Both the position numbers and the translations under genes were made by a program. Positions 1-9,808 of a stretch of 64,000 bases of DNA are shown one piece after another. Position 1 is the first letter of the stretch. Every line of letters begins with the position of its first letter. Under the pieces are notes generated by a model. It ran no database searches. It was not told where the DNA came from and saw only the letters and a program-made list of their open reading frames with translations. This DNA comes from Cordylochernes scorpioides (taxonomy: Eukaryota > Arthropoda > Arachnida > Pseudoscorpiones > Chernetidae). The stretch spans positions 29,708,011 through 29,772,010 of the forward strand of contig CP092868.1 of NCBI GenBank assembly GCA_030710605.1. The letters run 5' to 3'.

Positions 1-9
1 ATCTGATGA

Positions 10-90
10 TCTTACAGTAGCTTTCTTAACTTCTTTAAGTCAGCTTATTAGAGGTCTTCCTCACTTTCTTCAATTTTTCTCAACATCAAT
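10..90 (-). pseudogene. non-LTR retrotransposon fragment, end of ORF2
   Basis: Read on the minus strand this gives a short RGRPLISWL-like stretch, the C-terminal linker common in RTE/CR1-type LINE ORF2 proteins. It appears to belong to the same decayed copy as the minus-strand fragment at 480-720. The two pieces are separated by an inserted inverted-repeat element. Family assignment rests on motif recognition only. Confidence 0.5.
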
Positions 91-204
91 ATCTTTTATA
101 TTCCATTTAATTTCATTAGGTCTCCAAAGTAGGTCAAATTTGATTAGCATATTTAGGATTCTAGGAGACAATCAGTATCAATTTCATTTAAGATTTCAAT
201 ATTT

Positions 205-461
205 GTTCTTTTAAAATTTCGTACAAATAAATTTACTGGTAATGTGTTTCTTTTTAATAATATCATCAAATATTATCTCTACAGACTTTACTGCAATGGT
301 ATAAATTATTGAATGAGAAGGCTTGGCTCATCAGTAGTGAACCCTCTCAGCGATTTCGCCAAATTAATCTCTAGACAGCTCTTAGAGATAATATTTGATG
401 ATATTATTTAAAAAAAACACATTGCCAGTAAATTTATTTGTACAAAATTTTTACGATAGAG
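205..461. mobile_element. MITE-like element with about 70-bp inverted arms
   Basis: The arms at about 211-281 and 386-455 are near-perfect inverted copies, containing TACAAATAAATTTACTGG and AATATCATCAAATATTATCTC. The centre carries the CTGCAATG...GAATGAGAAGGCTTGGCTCATCAGT type sequence. Related fragments occur at 1660-1690, 2016-2060, 2750-2860, 11640-11680, 46220-46320 and 48775-48860. It interrupts a LINE remnant. No coding capacity was seen. Confidence 0.7.
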
Positions 462-479
462 GGCAATTAAATTTATAAA

Positions 480-720
480 TTTAATTTGTTCTTTTATCTG
501 TTCATGGCACTCTGAATAGATTTCTCCATGTCCATATTTCAAAAGCTTCAATTTTTCTCTTTTTTTCTGAGAGTCCAGCTTTCATATCCATAAATGACTA
601 TGGAATTACTAATGCTTCTACAATTCTCTTTATTGTATTGAATCAAATGCTTATATCTTTCATAATCTTGTTCAATTTCATCATTACGTCCCTTCTCATC
701 GTACATCAAAAGATGTACGC
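480..720 (-). pseudogene. non-LTR retrotransposon ORF2 fragment
   Basis: The minus-strand translation contains YGYESWTLRKKEK followed, in a shifted frame, by KIEAFEIWTWRNLFRVP and TDKRT. This is the typical post-reverse-transcriptase region of RTE/CR1-like LINEs (YGSESWTL...RRLEAFEMWCWR...W). It contains frameshifts and is not functional. Confidence 0.7.
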
Positions 721-737
721 TTTTTCCAAAGAAAAAA

Positions 738-870
738 TACCTCATATAATCACTTCCCTGAAGAAAGTGACAGTTAGTCACTGAAACATTGGGAATTAAA
801 TAAATTATTGATATAGCTATATTTTTTATAAATAAACTTCCAAACAACAAATTATCTTCAAAATAATATT
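738..870 (+). repeat. Penelope-like terminal fragment with GAAAC motif
   Basis: The segment CTGAAGAAAGTGACAG, a GTGAC/GTCAC stem and TGAAACATTGGG resembles the conserved terminal motif of Penelope-like elements, which can carry minimal hammerhead ribozymes. A second copy lies at about 2625-2755. The core reads CTGAAGA rather than CTGATGA, so activity is doubtful. Confidence 0.4.
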
Positions 871-892
871 TATTAAAATAATGAAATCATAT

Positions 893-1206
893 CCTGAGAC
901 CAGGAGCACATATGCTTTTTAGATGGCAGAGAGAGCGCCATCTAGTGGAACATAAATCAACTAAACATTGATTTAACCTATTCCCTGATATTTGGTCAAA
1001 TTAATTTCTTGATAAATCAAGTAAATTCATCTACGAACGCGTTTCTCGCTGTTGGCGCTCCTTAGCGTGGAGTAGACTATACCACTACGACCAAAAAGAT
1101 TTTTGGTCCCAAAGGCTTCTTGAGAAACCAAGAAACGTTTAGTTGAGTTCTGTTCCACTAGATGGGGCTCTGCCATTCTAAAAAGTACAAGTCCTCGTGG
1201 TCAGGA
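893..1206. mobile_element. MITE-like element with long terminal inverted repeats
   Basis: The ends are inverted copies: the left reads CCTGAGACCAGGAGCACAT and GCCATCTAGTGGAAC, and the right carries their complements (GTTCCACTAGATGGGG, CTCGTGGTCAGG). Total length is about 314 bp and there is no open frame of note. A left-half copy lies at about 19622-19740. Confidence 0.7.
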
Positions 1207-1689
1207 AATACCTTTTTTTGTTGTTTTTAAATAATATACCATATAAAGTATAATGTCAAAATTAAGAAACCAAGAAATATATCAATGAAAATTAAAAATT
1301 TACCTAAAACTTCACAAATGATAATAAAACCATATTAAGTGGCTATTTTCTCAAAAAGTACCTCATAAAAGACAGAGTTGTCCCAGAATGGGAAAAAGAT
1401 TTCTCGGCAATCAAGTTTGAATTCTCTGGATAACATTAAAATGGCATGCAACAGAATTCTGCACTCACAGCGCCTCCCAGTGAGAGTCAAGGGAGGTATT
1501 TGACGTTGCTCTATTGGTCCAGTGGGACCAGACCTTTAAATAACTTTGAAAGATCTGTGAACCGAAACACGGTAATTTTTATTTTGGTTATTTGTTGTTC
1601 TAAGAACATAAAATAAATTACTACTAAGGCTTTATATATTTCTTTAATTTGTAATAATTATTTTTGGCAAATGTGTTTCTTTTTCACAT
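1207..1689. other. AT-rich spacer, nothing recognised
   Basis: No supported gene, RNA or clear repeat was seen. A less AT-rich patch at about 1455-1550 has no persuasive reading frame. Confidence 0.5.
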
Positions 1690-2015
1690 ATCAAATATAG
1701 ACCCAGGACTCGAGACACCTACTGCTGGAATGCCCACTCTTCTTTAGTGCTAGACAACAGACAGTAAATAATGTTGTATATCTATATCAATTTGTAAATA
1801 GCAGAGAGAGAATTATCATAGATTTAACTATTTTTGTAAATATATTTATGACTCTATATATCTTTCTAACCTGGAAGGATCAGGTTTCTAATATATCTTT
1901 TTTTATTAATTCATTTTATAAGAATATGTTTATAACTGTTCCTGTTTACAAAATGTAAATAAACGCAATTATCCCTAGCCGAGATATCGCGTTTTGTGTA
2001 TTAAAATAAATTGAT
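1690..2015 (+). pseudogene. 3' end of the same LINE family as the 24.7-kb element
   Basis: The frame starting near 1691 reads TQDSRHLLLECPLFF, matching IQDARHLLLECPIF in the longer copy at 24.7-29.2 kb. A 3' UTR follows, ending in CGCAATTATCCCTAGC and GAGATATCGCGTTTTGTG. This terminal segment is also present at about 29120-29160 and, on the minus strand, near 38720. It is a 5'-truncated dead copy. Confidence 0.8.
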
Positions 2016-2099
2016 ATCAAATATTATCTCTACAGACCTCTCTTTTTTTACTGCAATGATAAAAGTTATTGATTCAGAAAAAAATATATATAGCCATAT

Positions 2100-2420
2100 C
2101 AATCAATGATGGTAAACGTAGGGAAACAGCACCTTGAGACACCTGGAGCTGTTTCGCGAGTTTCTCCTGCGTTACTGTCCTCATCCAACAAAGCTTGCAG
2201 TTCAGCGTCCTCGAACTTTTGGTGCGGTTTTCCACATGGTTAATTATCAAGTTCGAATTCGCCACTTTGGAATTTTTTAAACCACCTGTAACACTGCGAT
2301 TTGCTCAGAGCGTGGTCGCCGTAAACTTCCTCGAGCATTCGGTGGGCTTCAGTGGCATTTTTCTTCCAGTTGAAGGCGAATAACAAAACTTCCCTCAAAT
2401 GGGCACTTTTTGGCTTGGAA
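2100..2420 (-). pseudogene. mariner transposase N-terminal fragment
   Basis: The minus strand encodes HLREVLLFAFNWKKNATEAH, then LSKSQCYRWFKKFQSGEFEL. This is the first helix-turn-helix region of mariner-type transposases. In another frame it continues to a second helix-turn-helix-like part (QEKLAKQLQVSQGAVSLRL). A stop follows the first part and the catalytic region is absent. It is a dead fragment. Confidence 0.85.
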
Positions 2421-2624
2421 TTCGCTATTTTCCACGGGCTCTAGACATTTTCCACGATTTGAATATTTCTAAAACTGCACGCGTGCTGATGCCACGTGAG
2501 TCAAAAAACAAAACGCCTTCAACAGCGTCAGCTCAAATAAAGTTGCATAGCGCCCTCTGGCGTCCATTTTCGCGTTTCATACTAATAGACCTGGTATTTA
2601 ATTCCTGACATTCCAGTGACTCCC

Positions 2625-2755
2625 TTTCACTCTCCTCATGGGAATGTCAATGTGACAGTAAATCACCGAAACGTCGGGAGTTAAATACATCATTGGTTGA
2701 TGTGGCTTTGTTTTCTCTGAATCAACTTCAAACTAACAAATAATCTTCGGAAAAG
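2625..2755 (+). repeat. Penelope-like terminal fragment (CCGAAACGTCGGG)
   Basis: This contains ATCACCGAAACGTCGGGAG, a motif typical of Penelope-like element termini and of hammerhead 3' cores. It is followed by about 90 bp similar to 770-870. No reading frame is supported. Confidence 0.45.
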
Positions 2756-3337
2756 TTATTGAATGAGAGAGAATACTCAATAATTTTGATCATTGTAATA
2801 AGAGGTCTGTAGAATTCTGTATTTGATATGTGAAAAGAAACACATTACCACAAAAAACAATCGACAAATTCTTCGACATTATCATCAAACATGTTCCGAA
2901 CATGAACTCCCCAAATGGCAGGGATCTGTCTAGATTCAATGCGGCTTTAAGCTCCTGATCCGGACGTGCCCTCGGAGAGAGCTACGTCGATTGTATATAT
3001 CTCTCTTCATTCCTACCATTATTATTACCTTATATCTCCCTTTGAGTGTAAAGATTGACGAGATGTCAATAAAGTTGTTTAATTGTCACAAAAAACACTA
3101 TTATAATTTTAACGATGTATCATCTAAGGATGTTTACCAAAAAAAAAGATATATAAATTCGATGGAAAAGACATCAAAACTATTATGATACAGTACAACT
3201 AATAGAGAAGACAGACCTGAAGAAAGAAAGATTGAAAAGGAGAGAAAAATATGGGCAACAATCATCAGCAAATATATCGACTTGTATTCGCGTAACAGCC
3301 TGTTAAAGGACGTCCTTGTCTGAAAGCTCACAGCCTT

Positions 3338-3345
3338 TATATAAA
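3338..3345 (+). promoter_or_regulatory. upstream TATA-like box, copy A
   Basis: TATATAAA lies in a segment conserved with 49095-49102 in copy C (context CACAGCCT and AAAGA). It is about 590 bp upstream of the first coding exon, so its relation to the gene is uncertain. Confidence 0.3.
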
Positions 3346-3753
3346 GAAACACATCACGTCTACCTTTGGTTTCTTCTAACAAGACACGATAAATCTACAA
3401 TAAAATATTACAAATGTCTACTTTAAAAATAGGGTATTCGTACTAAAGGAATATTAGAAGTTTCTAAACATCTCTATTTACAATATCAACGAAAGCTAGC
3501 ATAGCGATGAAAGAGTTTCAGGGATTATTAAATGTAGGTCATTCAGCTCATCATGAAATCTGCAAAGAGAAAAGAGACTTTTGATATGCGACATTGATTG
3601 AAATCGTTCACAATGTTTAGACTGTCGATGAAACACCATTGGCGATGCTGTTTGGTGAATTTTCTCTTTACAGTTCAAAAACGGGTGAGTTTGAATCAGT
3701 AATTGCAGTGAAGAGCTTAGTATTTCCTCTGTCGGAACTCAAATCAACGCTTT

Positions 3754-3761
3754 TATAAATA
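3754..3761 (+). promoter_or_regulatory. TATA box of the modular gene, copy A
   Basis: TATAAATA sits in a block conserved at 49508-49515 in copy C. It is about 180 bp upstream of the MGCFGFF exon, which would place a start near 3785. The matching block in copy B (about 17290-17330) has lost the perfect TATAAATA, so B may be weaker or silent. Confidence 0.45.
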
Positions 3762-3934
3762 TACGATATTAAGGAACATATATCTATTAGTGTATCCTCT
3801 AAGAAGTATTAATTTACTATGTTATGACGTGATTGTTACCGAGAAATCACAACAATCTAGCGAGCAAGCGTACGAAGTGAACCAAGCGAATTCTTATAGC
3901 GAACAAGCAATAAAAGCGAATAAACCAAGCAAAC

Positions 3935-3975
3935 ATGGGCTGTTTTGGCTTCTTCAAGTGTTGTCGGCGCAAGAA
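3935..3975 (+). CDS. first coding exon, MGCFGFF peptide, copy A
   Basis: ATG is followed by 13 full codons (MGCFGFFKCCRRK) and two bases, AA, before a perfect donor GTAAGTC at 3976. If the donor is not used, the frame closes at once as a 14-residue peptide ending in KK, because the donor supplies the TAA. Gly2 and Cys3 form a classic N-myristoylation plus palmitoylation context, and the CCRRKK tail is polybasic, suggesting membrane attachment. The exon is conserved in copies B and C. Splicing to E1 (starting with G at 8067) restores a Lys codon and continues in E1's open frame. The 5' leader is rich in AAGCGA/AAGCAA repeats. The protein family was not recognised. Confidence 0.6.
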
Positions 3976-4347
3976 GTAAGTCAACAATCTCCCAAAACAA
4001 ATTCATCTCCACTATGCACCAGAAGCAAATGTGCATTTTATCGGAAAAAATAACTTTAAAAAAAAAAACGAAAAATATCTAACCAACTATTTATTATTCT
4101 AATTTGATTATCAAATCACATTTTTTGTTTGTATTCAGTGAATTTATCATAATATTCTGGTCTAAAGTAGAAGGAATGTGATATACAAGGATGAAAGAAA
4201 TGTTATAAAGAAAAAATTAAAGAATAATCTTTGGAAAACACACTTTTATAATAAGAACATATAACAAATGAGAAAATATATGGAATCAGTTGGTGATATT
4301 AATAAAAATTTTCCCTGATAAGTTGAACAAACCACCTGGAGCAATAA

Positions 4348-4425
4348 ATTATCAAAAGAACAAAATCTTGAGGCGAAGTTTCTTGTAATTTCTTCTACAC
4401 CTCAACATTTTGTTCTTTTGATAAT
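4348..4425. repeat. inverted repeat with 18-bp arms
   Basis: ATTATCAAAAGAACAAAA and its complement TTTTGTTCTTTTGATAAT flank about 42 bp. The same arrangement is present in copy C near 50120-50200. It could form a hairpin in the intron-1 transcript. Confidence 0.6.
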
Positions 4426-4710
4426 GTTCCCTTGTCTATTAAAAAATAGCTTGAACCATTATATGTATATTATCACGTAGAAAATTAGGAAAGATAAACT
4501 TCAGGATGACGCAGCAATATATTTAAGAAACAAGTACAAACTAAAATTGATAAAATATAAGAGAATCAAAAAGGGAAGTATACAGAGTTGTAATATCATT
4601 CTCTTCGCGATGAACGTTATGGCCCATTGTATGTATTACATCCCAAACACGATGTGACGCCAGTTATCTCTGTCTTGAGCTCGTATACAGAGTAGCAAAA
4701 TATCAAAGTG

Positions 4711-4790
4711 TATATATAAGGGCGTATCTGGATCTGTAAAGACAAAAACATTTTTTCTTCTTTACAGATCCAGGTATGCTCTTTTATATA
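4711..4790. repeat. intronic hairpin, copy A
   Basis: Arms of about 33 bp (GGGCGTATCTGGATCTGTAAAG and a near-complement CTTTACAGATCCAGGTATGC) surround a short A/T-rich loop. The element is conserved in copy C at 50491-50582, where the arms extend to GTTTATATAAAA. Confidence 0.7.
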
Positions 4791-5239
4791 AACTTATTTG
4801 ATGAATCGCCTTTTGACTCAAAATAAATATCAAAATTAATAATGAACATAAATACTTCGTTACAAAATTATTTAATTAAATATTTTCGTTGAATATTCAT
4901 TGGAAAAACAATTATCTATTTCAGAATATATTACAGAATATTACTACTTATATGTTTCAAGTTGAATATATCAACATTCTGTTCGAACCTTAAACACAGT
5001 GTGTTCAGCCACCGAGAATTTGACAGAGTAGCAAAATATAAACGTCAAAATTGATAATTTGTTAATAAAATAATTAATACTTTTCTACAATATCAATATT
5101 ATTTTTTAATAAAACCTTTAAGTAATGTATTTTCATTTAAATAATACAAATATATTTTTTAAAAAACACTTTTTTAGTGTCAACAGCAATAAAAAGAAAT
5201 GCTGACATTCAAATTCACGAGCTTATATCTATAACTAGG

Positions 5240-5812
5240 CGAATGACCTGGCTTCGCCCGAGAAATCCCTTGGGTGCAATTTCCTTCATACTAAAAGTAT
5301 ATCAATAATAAATATTAGAAGTGCCATAGAATAGCAATACAGAAGTAACACATAAACTACAGGAAAAAGGTGTGTATGATGGCATAAATTGTATTATATT
5401 AGGGTTTAGGTATTTGATTTAATTAATATAGTTGATATAATAATATATATATTTATTTATATTATATATCATATAAATGAGTTTTAAAAATTGTAAAAAA
5501 AAATGCATCGGCCGGGAATCGAACCCGGGCCGCCCGCGTGGCAGGCGAGCATTCTACCACTGAACCACCGATGCTTTAAAAAATGGCCATATTTAGGTAT
5601 TCATTCCATTCCGGATTAGTCCGCGTAAAAAAAGTTCTTCAAATGAAAAAAAGAAATAGCCAAAAACACTAATCAAAATGCAGCCGAAAATTTTCCTCAC
5701 GTTTATAAAAAGCGACATGCAAAATTTGGTACCAATTGGTTCAGTAGTTTTTGAGTTTATCGCGAAACAGACAGACAGACATTGACTTTTATATATAGAG
5801 AGATAGAGATAG
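5240..5812 (+). repeat. degenerate retroposon segment around the tRNA-Gly gene
   Basis: TGACCTGGCTTCGCCCGAG near 5246 and the ending TTTATCGCGAAACAGACAG(ACAG) with TTGACTTTTATATATAG near 5755-5800 are phrases seen at the 3' ends of LINE-derived and SINE-like repeats in many invertebrates. The tRNA-Gly gene lies between them. Assignment is from recognition of these phrases only. Confidence 0.35.
5504..5574 (-). tRNA. tRNA-Gly: tRNA-Gly (anticodon GCC)
   Basis: The complement reads GCATCGGTGGTTCAGTGG (acceptor and D arm), then CTGCCAC with anticodon GCC, then GGTTCGATTCC in the T arm and a matching acceptor GCCGATGC with discriminator A. The length of 71 nt is normal for animal tRNA-Gly(GCC). 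The A and B boxes are intact. It lies in intron 1 of copy A, antisense to the gene. Confidence 0.95.
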
Positions 5813-6016
5813 AGAGTACTTCATTACTCAATTCAACCAATAAGATAAAAATATATTAAGCACTGTTTAAATAATTAACTTACGCTGATTGGATGCTTAA
5901 GGCCACGTGATATTAGCGAACCAATCAAAGGGCAAACAAACTGGACACCATATACAAAAGCAACAAACTATATGGTGATGACACTTAATATTGAGATACT
6001 AAATCTTCGTGATACA

Positions 6017-6256
6017 CAGTAGAACCTCCATGAGAAGACACTCGCGCTAGAGGACACTTCTCTACAAAGGACAGTTTTCATTTGCAAAATATTTTTTTTT
6101 TTTTACTATTTAGTAACTCCAGTAAGAGGACAGAAAAGAGATTCGGCCTGCAAAAAGCAGAGCAATGGACGATATAGACTCCAAGTAAGAGGACACCTTT
6201 CTCTAAAGGACAATTAGACTCTGTAATTAAGTGTATTTTACAGGGAGGTTCTGCTG
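6017..6256. mobile_element. Tigger-like MITE
   Basis: The ends CAGTAGAACCTCC and GGAGGTTCTGCTG are inverted copies of the CAGTAGAACC terminus typical of pogo/Tigger elements. The interior repeats a GAGGACACCTCTC theme. It is one of at least eight copies in the window and has no transposase. Confidence 0.8.
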
Positions 6257-7239
6257 TATATAAAACATGAAAGAATTTCTCGCCGTCAATAAAAGGATTG
6301 AAATGGCTCAGCATTTTGTTTGCACTTGAAATGAATATGTAAATTAGTAGTTGAGGGGACTAATATTCATCGCGAAACCATCATACCAACTCCTCTCGGA
6401 CCTAAATTCATGAAAATATGTAAATTTAGGTGAAACAAATATATCCACACCAGCCATAATTACAACTCCTTCTGACCTATCTTTATACTGTGTTGATATT
6501 TTACCGGATAGAACAAATATTAATATGGCCCTCATCAGCCTTTTTAGAACAAATATTGACGATAAATGCAGAAAAAAGTTAGCTACATACAAAACTTTTC
6601 ATCTTTATTTATAAAAATAAGGATATGTAAATGTATTTTTATATCATTTGGATATGTGACAAGAATTTATAGATGTTGGTTCTTTTTTTCCGATATTAAA
6701 ATTTTCAAGGCACTTGGAATGTTTGCTCATTTTTCAACATATAGTACCATATATATCTTAATTCTACAAGGCTACAGTTCTACAATACTAAACTTGTACA
6801 ATCTCTCATAACGGAATATGAAAAATGTTTAGAAAGTCTAATTCAACAAGTTCATGACTTCACAGCAGTGTCACCAATTTAATCAACCAGAGGTTACTTA
6901 AACTATTATATTGTGTTCAATAATTCCCTTATATATAACTCTGAGATCTATTGGATTTTAAAGGTATAGATAATACATGACAAAGCTAAACATATTCCAA
7001 ATAAATATATTTTCACAACATATTGAGCCCATTATCTTGTATTTATTATGAAAGACAAACACTTTGTTGCTTGATTTAATTATTGAACTAAAAAACAATT
7101 ATTGTTTATTGTGTAATGAAAAATAAAGCTTATTGGTTGATTGAGGTCACATGATAGTAGAGAACCAATCAGCTAGAGAATAAACCTCTACCCCTTACCC
7201 ATATACACAAATACATATAAACTGATTAAGACATATAGT

Positions 7240-8066
7240 ATATTAGATGGCAGAAAAGTAATGGGAATTGAAGAGAAGATAAAGATTTGTTCTGATAACT
7301 ACTGTATGATGGAGAGGAGATTCGAGATAGCTGTTAACACAATCTTGCTAGAGGGATTTATCTAATGTTTCTTTGCAGAAGTAGAAGGTTCGTCGTGAGC
7401 AAGGATAGACGCAAATGATGACATGACAAACATTTTGTATTTCGGCTCTAACTTGAATAACATAGGCATATCCTTTTGTTAATGCTCATTTAGCATCAAC
7501 TGCAAGCAATGCAATGAAACTACAGACAACTCTACTTACATTTAGAGAGTAACGCTGATTTTATTAAATAGAACTTTCAAATTATTGAAAAAAAACATCT
7601 TGGAGATTTTGGGTATAGATTATATCTATCTGGAAGGTTGGTTATTGGTGTAAGTGAAAGCATTATGTTTTTAAGGAGCATCGGGGAACTCTTTATACAT
7701 GACAAAACTAGGGATTGACTCCACTCCCCTCCGATACGTAAGGTAAAGAATGAATGGCTTATATATTCCCAGGATATTGTCACGAAGAACTTTGAAGTTA
7801 CACCTGAGACATTGATCCTGAGTCTACTGACTCTTTGCTTTGCATATTGTTTTGATTGACTGAGAGAGAATATTGATATCATGTCGATTTGAGATACTGA
7901 TAGAGAGAGAGAGACGATGATAGATTGGGTTTGAGGGAAGGTTCTCTATATCTGAATATGTATAGTGTATTATTGGGAGTTATAGATATATATAGCAATT
8001 GTGTAGTGATAGTATTGAATGCAATGAGATATATCTGTACTGACAGTATTCTTTCCGTGGTTACAG
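7240..8066 (+). repeat. conserved 3' part of intron 1 upstream of E1
   Basis: This is clearly similar to about 21230-22044 (B) and 52510-53327 (C), including GATAGATTGGGTTTGAGG and the acceptor context GTGGTTACAG. It probably belongs to the intron, but I cannot exclude an alternative promoter. Confidence 0.5.
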
Positions 8067-8518
8067 GACAAAGGGTCGCAAACAGGGCACTCACACCCCC
8101 AATGTGACACCACCACCCACACCCCTCACCCCCGGCTCGCCATCCCCATACTTTAGCGCCATAGACACTAAGTTCTATGAGCCGGGGTTCCTCCACTGTA
8201 GGGTATACATGCCAGAACCACTTTGGGGGGGTTCACTGGACAACACCCTAAACACCGACATGCGCCGCCCTACATTCTCTAGGCACACGTCTGAACACTT
8301 CTGGGTGGAGACAGCAGTCTGCTGGCCCATACTCAACAGAGATGTTGGGTTTGGGTCATCGGGCTCTGTCCCCTCCCTTCTGTAGGGCCCCACTCTCACA
8401 GCCATAGGTCCAACAGCACAAGACAACATCCACTCACATAACATGCGCGGAACTTCCATCCTATCCTTACAGCAACACGGATGTTGTCTTCTTGGAGCGC
8501 CGCTGTGGACCTTGGCAG
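8067..8518 (+). CDS. GC-rich exon E1, copy A
   Basis: This 452-nt exon is bounded by GGTTACAG and CAG/GTAAGC, and is much richer in G+C than its surroundings. In the frame entered from exon 1 it encodes TKGRKQGTHTPN, a Pro/Thr-rich run (PPPTPLTPGSPSPYF) and a stretch with YEPGFLHCRVYMPEPLWGG. It reaches TAG at 8383-8385, giving a 119-residue product with exon 1. The same frame stays open after the TAG to the donor, leaving phase 1. All three copies keep the length, frame and TAG, with about 4-6 differences per pair over 452 bases. Large minus-strand frames overlap it, but lack splice or start support. Function is unknown. Confidence 0.55.
8420..8490. repeat. 12-bp perfect inverted repeat in E1
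   Basis: AAGACAACATCC at 8420-8431 and GGATGTTGTCTT at 8479-8490 are exact complements, separated by 47 nt that include a pyrimidine-rich cryptic acceptor ending at TTACAG (8472). Both arms are unchanged in copies B and C. In RNA this could form a stem that hides the cryptic acceptor. Confidence 0.6.
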
Positions 8519-8921
8519 GTAAGCTATCTCTTTTTTCTCATTCTTTTATATATACTTTTAACTGTAGAAATTTTAAAAGTTTAAAGTCTATTAATATTCT
8601 AATAAGAAAAATATTGCATATTTCAAATTCTGTTCCTATTTTTAAATATATTTTTTTTCTCTAGAGAAATTAATAACTATTTATATATTTTTTAAAAGTA
8701 TAATTTGGTTTAAGATACTCACATGAAATATATAGAAAGAAATTTTCATTGCTAATTCACTAATTTACTAAAGTTATAACAAACTAAAAATAAGACAGTG
8801 TTATAAGTTTTCATAATGTAATTATATATCAATAAAATAAGTTAAGACTGTATTTATTAAATACGTAATACTATAAATAAGTTCGAAGATAGGTTTTAAT
8901 TCATGTTTTTGTAACGTGTAG

Positions 8922-9008
8922 TGGGGGCAGCGATCAAGCGTCGTTCTGGCAGCGACGACGCCTATGATCATGATGGCGCCCCAACGTGGGTGTCATTAAC
9001 TACTTCCG
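8922..9008 (+). CDS. exon E2, copy A
   Basis: The exon is bounded by AACGTGTAG and CCG/GTAAGTA and is 87 nt, phase 1 in and out. With the G carried from E1 it reads VGAAIKRRSGSDDAYD, then HDGAPTWVSLTTS, without a stop. The GAPTW part aligns with PTG...W in E4, E6 and E7, so E2 looks like a diverged member of the same exon family. Whether it is translated depends on the upstream TAG in E1. Confidence 0.5.
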
Positions 9009-9357
9009 GTAAGTATAGTTAGGTTAATCGAATAAACCTAGTTTCATATGTTCCTTAGAAATTGGTATAACTGGTTAAGACCGCTGTGCAAGAATGATTA
9101 TAAAAAGACTTAATTTATATATAAGTGGATATTCTGGGTCCATTAGGAATTTTATTGAATAACAATTTGTTTTAAAATAATTTTCTGAATATACCTATTT
9201 AATACTTTCTTTTTCAAATATTTGTGGATTGCTCAGTGTTTTTTTTTATTATTTTTTTTTTGAATGGTATTCTATAAGTATGATTTTTAATTTAAATAAT
9301 CTCTAATTATTTACTAATTATATATATTTAGAATGTTGAGATAAATTTGTGTTGCAG

Positions 9358-9479
9358 GAGAGGAAGTGCCGTTTGGGCAATGGCAGCATTTCTAATGGGG
9401 CCATTCTGTGAAACCAGACTGGCATCTTGTCAGCCATGGCTGGTGTAACGATGGCCTCGACATTGAGAAATTTTCCTCT
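9358..9479 (+). CDS. exon module E3, copy A
   Basis: The module is bounded by GTGTTGCAG and TCT/GTAAGTAAC and is 122 nt. In the phase-1 frame it begins GEEVPFGQWQHF and then stops (TAA), and the stop is conserved in all three copies. It could therefore be an alternative short C-terminus. Another frame is open for about 30 codons (AAFLMGPFCETRLASC), but with no phase support from E2. Coding status is uncertain; exon identity is better supported. Confidence 0.4.
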
Positions 9480-9808
9480 GTAAGTAACAAGTCAAGTTGA
9501 CCACTTACACTCTATTTATCTAGGCATCAATAATGGCTATCAAAGACCTAACTATGTAAAATTATTGATGTACAAAATTGATAACATTTGAAAACATCAG
9601 AAGTGATATAAATATTTTCAGTTCATACATGAACCACTTTTATGTAATTTCACTATTATAAGTGTTATATTGATATCGTTGCAATATGGTCAAATCCTTA
9701 TAAAGAACACTACAATATATAGATATCTTAATTAATAAATCAAAATTATCATAAATATAAAAGACGAATTTTTAACTGATTGTTATAAAAATGTATTTTG
9801 TATTGCAG

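Larger units (their letters stand above)
3976..8066 (+). other. intron 1 of copy A
   Basis: This is the predicted intron from GTAAGTC at 3976 to TTACAG at 8066. It contains the tRNA-Gly gene, a Tigger-like MITE, two fold-back hairpins and a retroposon-like tail. The last 1.7 kb (about 6344-8066) is closely matched in copy C (about 51650-53327). No protein-coding exon was recognised within it. Confidence 0.5.

Noticed and set aside
3790..4053. 87-codon frame overlapping the first exon of copy A
   Set aside because: It runs through AAGCGA-type leader repeats and the donor, and is not kept in copies B and C. The overlapping MGCFGFF frame is conserved.
8175..8459. Long minus-strand frames across E1 in all copies (also about 7879-8196)
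   Set aside because: They are opposite a GC-rich exon whose plus strand has matching splice sites and phase. No acceptor or donor supports the minus strand.
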